DNA from: Paludibacteraceae bacterium
GTDB lineage: Bacteria; Bacteroidota; Bacteroidia; Bacteroidales; Paludibacteraceae
Reading direction: 5' to 3'
Assembly (NCBI GenBank): GCA_905235505.1
Contig: CAJOMJ010000017.1
Coordinates: 26,843 to 90,842 of the forward strand
DNA length: 64,000 nucleotides
Part shown: positions 60,403 to 64,000 of the stretch, one piece after another
Layout of the letters: every line of letters starts with the position of its first letter
Position numbering within the stretch: the first letter of the stretch is position 1
Translations under genes and position numbers: made by a program
The notes under the pieces: model-generated
Database searches by the model: none
What the model was told of the DNA's origin: nothing
The model's input: the letters and a program-made list of their open reading frames with translations, nothing else

Positions 60403-61857
60403 TTACAACTCCACTTCTTCGCCCTTCTTCGGAATGCTTATTCCGCGGAAGCCGGCTTCGTAGAGATGGTCTTTGTAGGTTTCTGCTGCTACTTGTTCGC
60501 CGTGTACAATGAAGGTGTGGCTAATCTGCGTGACATCTTGGGTAGAGAGATAATCTGTCATCTCTTTCCAGTCGCCGTGACCGGAGAAACCGTCTATGCG
60601 GCGTATGTCTGCTCTGACCTTGTGCTCCTCGCCGAAGATGGAGATATACTTCGGAGAATCCGTCGTAGTATGATTCTCTATGAAGGCACGCGGACTGTCT
60701 CCCAAACCCGCAAGATTCAACAGTCGGGCACCGAGAGATGTGGGGGTGCAGTAGCCTACTATAAGTATTGTAGTCCTCGGGTCTTCGATATGGTTCGCCA
60801 CATGGTGCTTCACACGACCTGCCTCCAGCATGCCCGAAGCAGAGATGATGATTGCAGGACGAGGGTCTGTGTTCAGGCGCTTTGACTCGCGAATATCGGT
60901 TATATAATGCAGGGTATTGAAACCGAACGGGTCAGGGTCATGACGCATCACTTGCTGCACTTCTTCGTTCAGCTGGTCGGTATATTGACGGAAAATCTCT
61001 GTTGCATTAACTGAAAGCGGACTGTCAACATATACGTCCACGTGGGGCAGAAAGCCTGCGTTATACAAGTTGTTAAGCACATAAACTATCTCTTGTGTCC
61101 TACCTACGGAGAAACTCGGTATTATCAATTTGCCTTGCTTCTTTACACACGTGTCGCGCACTATCTCAAGCAACTCGTTCTCCGTAACCTCCCTCTCGTC
61201 GTGAAGACGGTCGCCGTAGGTGGATTCGCAAATCAGATAGTCGCATTGCGGAAACGGCTTCGGAGGACACAGAATATGACTATGGGGGCGACCTATGTCA
61301 CCTGTGTATGCAAGGTGTTTGACCTCGCCAAACTCGGTGATGGTGAAATTGGCTATCGCACTGCCTAACATGTGACCGGAGTCGGTGAAACGGAGCATCA
61401 CACCCTCGCACAGGAAATAGTCGCGGTCGTACTCCACTGTCTTGAACAGACGCATGCAGCGTTGTGCCTGTTGGGCATCGTACAGCACATCTGCCGGAGG
61501 AAGCCCTTTCTTCTGCTGTTTGCGGTTGTACCACTTGATATCAAGCGCCTGAATATATGCCGTGTCAAGCAGCATTATCGAACACAACTCCTTCGTTGCT
61601 GGTGTGCATACCACCGTGCCCTTGAATCCTTTTCTATATAGATATGGTATCAAACCGCTGTGGTCGATATGTGCATGAGTGAGAACGATATAGTCTATCT
61701 CGCTTGGGTCAAAGCCCAAATCGCGGTTTGCACGGTCGGTATCCATACCTTTACCTTGATACATTCCGCAGTCAAGAAGAATATGCTTTCTTCCTACTGT
61801 CAAAAGATGTTTGCTGCCCGTAACTTCCTGAGCCGCTCCTAAAAATTGAAGTTTCAT
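60403..61857 (-). CDS. Beta-CASP metallo-beta-lactamase RNA hydrolase
   Basis: A 484-residue MBL-fold protein with a beta-CASP insertion, the YSH1/CPSF-73-like branch of bacterial RNases. Motifs: LDCGMYQGKG, LTHAHIDHSGLIPYLYRKGF (HxHxDH), TDSGHMLGSAIANF (motif 3), TGDIGR, ESTYGDRLH, IISASGMLEAGRVKHH and the late VHGEQVA histidine region. It should cut RNA endo- or exonucleolytically. It converges on the C10 protease with 9 bp between stops and has its own promoter. Confidence 0.9.
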   Translation of the reverse strand: MKLQFLGAAQEVTGSKHLLTVGRKHILLDCGMYQGKGMDTDRANRDLGFDPSEIDYIVLTHAHIDHSGLIPYLYRKGFKGTVVCTPATKELCSIMLLDTAYIQALDIKWYNRKQQKKGLPPADVLYDAQQAQRCMRLFKTVEYDRDYFLCEGVMLRFTDSGHMLGSAIANFTITEFGEVKHLAYTGDIGRPHSHILCPPKPFPQCDYLICESTYGDRLHDEREVTENELLEIVRDTCVKKQGKLIIPSFSVGRTQEIVYVLNNLYNAGFLPHVDVYVDSPLSVNATEIFRQYTDQLNEEVQQVMRHDPDPFGFNTLHYITDIRESKRLNTDPRPAIIISASGMLEAGRVKHHVANHIEDPRTTILIVGYCTPTSLGARLLNLAGLGDSPRAFIENHTTTDSPKYISIFGEEHKVRADIRRIDGFSGHGDWKEMTDYLSTQDVTQISHTFIVHGEQVAAETYKDHLYEAGFRGISIPKKGEEVEL

Positions 61858-61884
61858 GGTATAGAGTGTTTACTATTCTGTTTG

Positions 61885-61915
61885 CAAAGATAGTACAATA
61901 CTTTCATATTTGCAA
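61885..61915 (-). promoter_or_regulatory. Promoter for the beta-CASP hydrolase
   Basis: On the minus strand TTG (61915-61913) and TATCTTTG (61892-61885), 20-bp spacer, 28 bp before the ATG. Confidence 0.8.
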
Positions 61916-61958
61916 GCAAAATAAGTTTTCTAATATACAGGAATTGCTGAATCAGTAT

Positions 61959-61978
61959 CTAAACCACACTAAACATCA
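61959..61978. repeat. 10-bp CTAAACCACA repeat, two units, at a stop codon
   Basis: CTAAACCACA and CTAAACATCA. The last three bases are the stop codon (TGA) of the minus-strand gene. They are the inverse complement of the 12-unit array at 63261-63380 on the other side of that gene. Confidence 0.75.
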
Positions 61979-63217
61979 ATATATCTCCACTATCGTGCGT
62001 TTGACGCGCTTCTTCATCTCCTTCTCTGTCATGGGTTTTACGTTGTCCGTCTTGATAGATACTGCACGTTGGGTGGCGCGGATTTTGAGAGGGATATCCG
62101 CCTTCTTTGTTGAGGTTATGAGCGCATCTGCTTTCAGATTTTTTTCCTGAGGGTAGAGATAGCCGTTCTCTCGCTTGTATATAGTGTTGAGATTCACTTT
62201 GGTGGAGGCACGGCGGATACGATATTTCTCTATGCGCTCGTTGTCCATATTCAAGAGATTGAGCATGTCAAGATAGACACCCTTCACCTTGTAGCCGAAC
62301 GGAATAGATACTTGCACCTCGGCTTCTTCCGAGAAGCTGTGAACGCTGTAAGTGTCGCTGTCAACTATGAAATGACGCCTGAAGTCAATCTTCAGTATTC
62401 CCATATAATTATGTTTCTCGGTGTGAGTGAGCACTGTCTCGCCCTCATTCTCGTTGCTTACTGTCCAATGGCGGACATCACCCATCAGTTTCTCGAAGTC
62501 ATAGCGGATATTGCCTAACGCCCACAGACCCTGATGTACAACGGCGCCCGAGTCGATATCTCCCGCTGCTGCACGCATGTTTACCGTCATCTTCGTGTCT
62601 GCGTACATGCTGTCGGCACGGCTGCGGATATTGCTGTCGATGAATCGTTTGCACACCTCGCCCGCTATCTGCACCGAGTCTCTGCCCTCATAACCTATCT
62701 TGGGTATGGAGACGGCTCTCGCTATCATCTGCTCCATGCCCCAAGGCTGATTGTCCGCATCCATCCGCACATCGCTTACAATACGAGCCTCGTATATCTC
62801 CTCAAGAAAGTCGTATTGCATCTGATTGTAAACCTTATAGAGCAGTTGTGACATCTCTTTGCGCTTGTTCTTCTGCTTGGAGGCTTTGGCAGAGACTACG
62901 GTCTCTTCAAGTGCGAGCGGATGTTCTTTCAGTCGCACGGTCTTGAGGGTGGTGTCGGCAAAATACTCAAGCGTGAGCTCCTGCTTCTCGTAGCCGAGAA
63001 AAGAGACTATCACCTGCGATTGTAGAGAGACGCCGGTCTGAAGGGTGAATATGCCATCTGCGTTGGTGGCAGTGCCTATCGACGGGTCTTGAAGCAGATA
63101 GACGGTAGCGTAGGGTAGGGGTGCACCCTTCTCATCGGTTACACGCCCTGTATATGTCTGTGCCTGAACAAGAAAGCAGAAGCAGAGAAAACTGAGTGTG
63201 AGAATTGTATGTTTCAT
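61976..63217 (-). CDS. Exported protein with CarboxypepD_reg-like domain
   Basis: A 413-residue exported protein: signal peptide MKHTILTLSFLCFCFLVQA, then a carboxypeptidase regulatory-like domain (YTGRVTDEKGAPLPYATVYL, GTATNADGIFTLQTG, VSFLGYEKQELTL). A Lys-rich linker (KASKQKNKRKEM) leads to a beta-rich region (VHQGLWALGNIRYDFEKLMG, LKIDFRRHFIVDSDTYSVH) like Bacteroidetes DUF5686/outer-membrane assembly-type proteins without the barrel. The function is unknown. Both ends abut copies of a 10-bp repeat. No TAnnTTTG promoter was found upstream, where a repeat array sits. Confidence 0.72.
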   Translation of the reverse strand: MKHTILTLSFLCFCFLVQAQTYTGRVTDEKGAPLPYATVYLLQDPSIGTATNADGIFTLQTGVSLQSQVIVSFLGYEKQELTLEYFADTTLKTVRLKEHPLALEETVVSAKASKQKNKRKEMSQLLYKVYNQMQYDFLEEIYEARIVSDVRMDADNQPWGMEQMIARAVSIPKIGYEGRDSVQIAGEVCKRFIDSNIRSRADSMYADTKMTVNMRAAAGDIDSGAVVHQGLWALGNIRYDFEKLMGDVRHWTVSNENEGETVLTHTEKHNYMGILKIDFRRHFIVDSDTYSVHSFSEEAEVQVSIPFGYKVKGVYLDMLNLLNMDNERIEKYRIRRASTKVNLNTIYKRENGYLYPQEKNLKADALITSTKKADIPLKIRATQRAVSIKTDNVKPMTEKEMKKRVKRTIVEIY

Positions 63218-63260
63218 GCTTGACTCTTTGCAAAAAATGTACCAAAATAGAGGGGTATAG

Positions 63261-63380
63261 TGTTGTTTAGTATTGTTTAGTGTGGTTTAGAGTTGTTTAG
63301 TGTGGTTTAGTGTGGTTTAGTGTGGTTTAGAGTGGTTTAGAGTTGTTTAGTGTGGTTTAGAGTTGTTTAGTGTTGTTTAG
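63261..63380 (+). repeat. 10-bp tandem repeat, 12 units
   Basis: Exactly twelve units of NRTNGTTTAG with no indels (variants TGTGGTTTAG, AGTTGTTTAG, TGTTGTTTAG and others). The 10-bp period keeps each GTTTAG on nearly one face of the helix. Confidence 0.95.
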
Positions 63381-63394
63381 AATGGATGACAATC

Positions 63395-63446
63395 GCAAAA
63401 AGCGACTTTTTGTTAAATTTAGAGATGGCTAACACTCGGCTTAGAG
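63395..63446. repeat. Dispersed repeat module, copy 2
   Basis: GCAAAAAGCGAC, a T-rich spacer, TGTTAAAT, then the 20-mer GGCTAACACTCGGCTTAGAG (63427-63446), the same order as at 5271-5325. Confidence 0.8.
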
Positions 63447-63517
63447 ATAGCATTCCGATAGCATGGCGGTATAGTGGAAAAAGCGACAAATTGTTAAATT
63501 TTGTGATGTGATATTTC

Positions 63518-63606
63518 GTCTCTCTATCTTCTCTTCTCTATTTTTGTTTCTTCTCTCTTTCTTCTCTCTTTTTGTTTTGTTTCTTCTCTCTTTCTTCTCT
63601 CTTTTT
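63518..63606 (+). repeat. Pyrimidine-rich tract with repeated blocks
   Basis: Blocks of CTTCTCTCTTTCTTCTCTC joined by TTTTTGTTT-type links, two clear copies. The purine-rich complement could form a triplex. Confidence 0.7.
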
Positions 63607-63801
63607 GTCGGCGGGCAGGTTGGGGGCATATAGACAATGATTGGGGATAAGCGGAAAAACAAGGCATACACTTGTGCATGTAGGGCAGAGATATAATTTT
63701 ATGATGGATAATCTTAAAAATCGGCATGTTTTAGGGCAATAATATGGCTTATTTATATATGTGAGTCTTAATAATAGTATATTCTTTCGTAATGATAGAT
63801 A

Positions 63802-63832
63802 TTGTGTAGTGGTAAATATCATAGTATCTTTG
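63802..63832 (+). promoter_or_regulatory. Promoter for the gene at the right edge
   Basis: TTG at 63802-63804 and TATCTTTG at 63825-63832, 20-bp spacer. The leader to the ATG at 63917 is about 75 nt. Confidence 0.8.
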
Positions 63833-63916
63833 CACCGTGAAACCAAGCGCATTTGCGTGCAGTGGTTTTTCACTAATAATCAAGAGTATTAATAAGACAA
63901 CAAAACAATAAAAGAT

Positions 63917-64000
63917 ATGAGAAAAAACTACTTGCTTAAGATTAGTAAGGTATTAGTATTGGCGGCGATAACAGGTATAAGTGTCAATACCTATTCACAA
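63917..64000 (+). CDS. Exported protein, N-terminus only
   Basis: The first 28 codons of a gene cut by the window edge. They encode a Sec signal peptide: MRKNYLLKISKVLVLAAITG, ending near NTYSQ, a frequent Bacteroidetes cleavage context. A long leader and strong promoter precede it. Secreted or outer-membrane proteins such as SusC-like receptors often start this way, but nothing of the mature protein is visible. Confidence 0.75.
   Translation, partial: MRKNYLLKISKVLVLAAITGISVNTYSQ

Larger units (their letters stand above)
63218..63916. other. Repeat-rich gene-free gap
   Basis: It holds a 12-unit 10-bp tandem repeat (63261-63380), the second copy of the 20-mer repeat module (63395-63446), a pyrimidine-rich tract (63518-63606) and the promoter of the next gene (63802-63832). 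Open frames across the pyrimidine tract are low complexity and not credible genes. Confidence 0.65.

Noticed and set aside
63261-63380. CRISPR array
   Set aside because: Units are 10 bp, head to tail, with no spacers and no cas genes nearby.
63441-63873. Lysine/arginine-rich proteins on the minus strand
   Set aside because: These open frames only reflect the pyrimidine-rich tract (63518-63606); low complexity, no domain, no promoter.
1-64000. Insertion sequences and tRNA-linked integration sites
   Set aside because: No transposase, integrase or tRNA gene was recognised on either strand by reading; a profile search could still find a degenerate one.

Overview
The window looks like a chromosomal contig from a Bacteroidales bacterium, probably an uncultured gut or rumen-type lineage. 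The evidence is a set of TTG-N19/20-TAnnTTTG promoters (the Bacteroidetes primary sigma consensus), a Rho with a long P/Q/E/K-rich insertion, a C10 protease, a TonB receptor, a FkbH/ACP/KAS III surface-glycan cassette and a kbl-tdh pair. The genus cannot be fixed from this sequence alone. No rRNA, tRNA, CRISPR array or transposase was recognised.

Left arm (1-12,100): the end of a Na+-pumping decarboxylase beta subunit, mtaB, rho, an aldo/keto reductase, a DUF1294 membrane protein, era, a TonB-dependent receptor and a large M16 protease. These are core or household genes, separated by intergenic DNA that holds several short repeat families.

Surface-polysaccharide region (12,191-36,112): a mosaic, AT-rich, mostly co-directional locus. 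It begins with gene remnants (a truncated GT2 and a truncated wecB). It continues with glycosyltransferases, a GT39-like membrane protein, an AAA ATPase bracketed by a 151-bp direct repeat, an AAC(3)-fold acetyltransferase, two deacetylase-like proteins, two HipA-type kinase toxin modules (hipBA and hipS-hipT-hipB, the latter between perfect 52-bp direct repeats) and a FemAB-like aminoacyltransferase. Next come an acyl-modification cassette (ACP, KAS III, FkbH, ACP, hexapeptide acyltransferase), a LicD/cytidylyltransferase/SDR module, a DUF354 protein, two WecB epimerases and an O-acetyltransferase. No flippase, polymerase or initiating sugar-phosphate transferase was recognised, so this is probably part of a larger glycan pathway.

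Middle (36,200-48,713): household genes. They are an AMP-binding ligase, small envelope proteins, coaX, a FadL-like porin, a TPR lipoprotein, lptC, fabG, cdsA, the reverse-strand thyA-folA-dtd operon, a Ste24-like M48 protease and a DnaQ-type exonuclease.

Second accessory island (49,238-55,721): a DUF1016 nuclease gene broken by an in-frame stop, followed by a tight four-gene set: a YtcJ-like amidohydrolase, a protein fusing an asparagine-synthetase domain (without its glutaminase half) to a cytidylyltransferase, a LicD transferase and a GT2. I infer that this set makes a CDP-activated small group and transfers it to a surface glycan. It is the best candidate here for an undescribed pathway.

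Right arm (55,805-64,000): reverse-strand kbl-tdh, a secreted C10 cysteine protease, a beta-CASP RNA hydrolase, a CarboxypepD_reg-like exported protein flanked by copies of a 10-bp repeat, a 700-bp repeat-rich gap, and the first 28 codons of a new exported protein.
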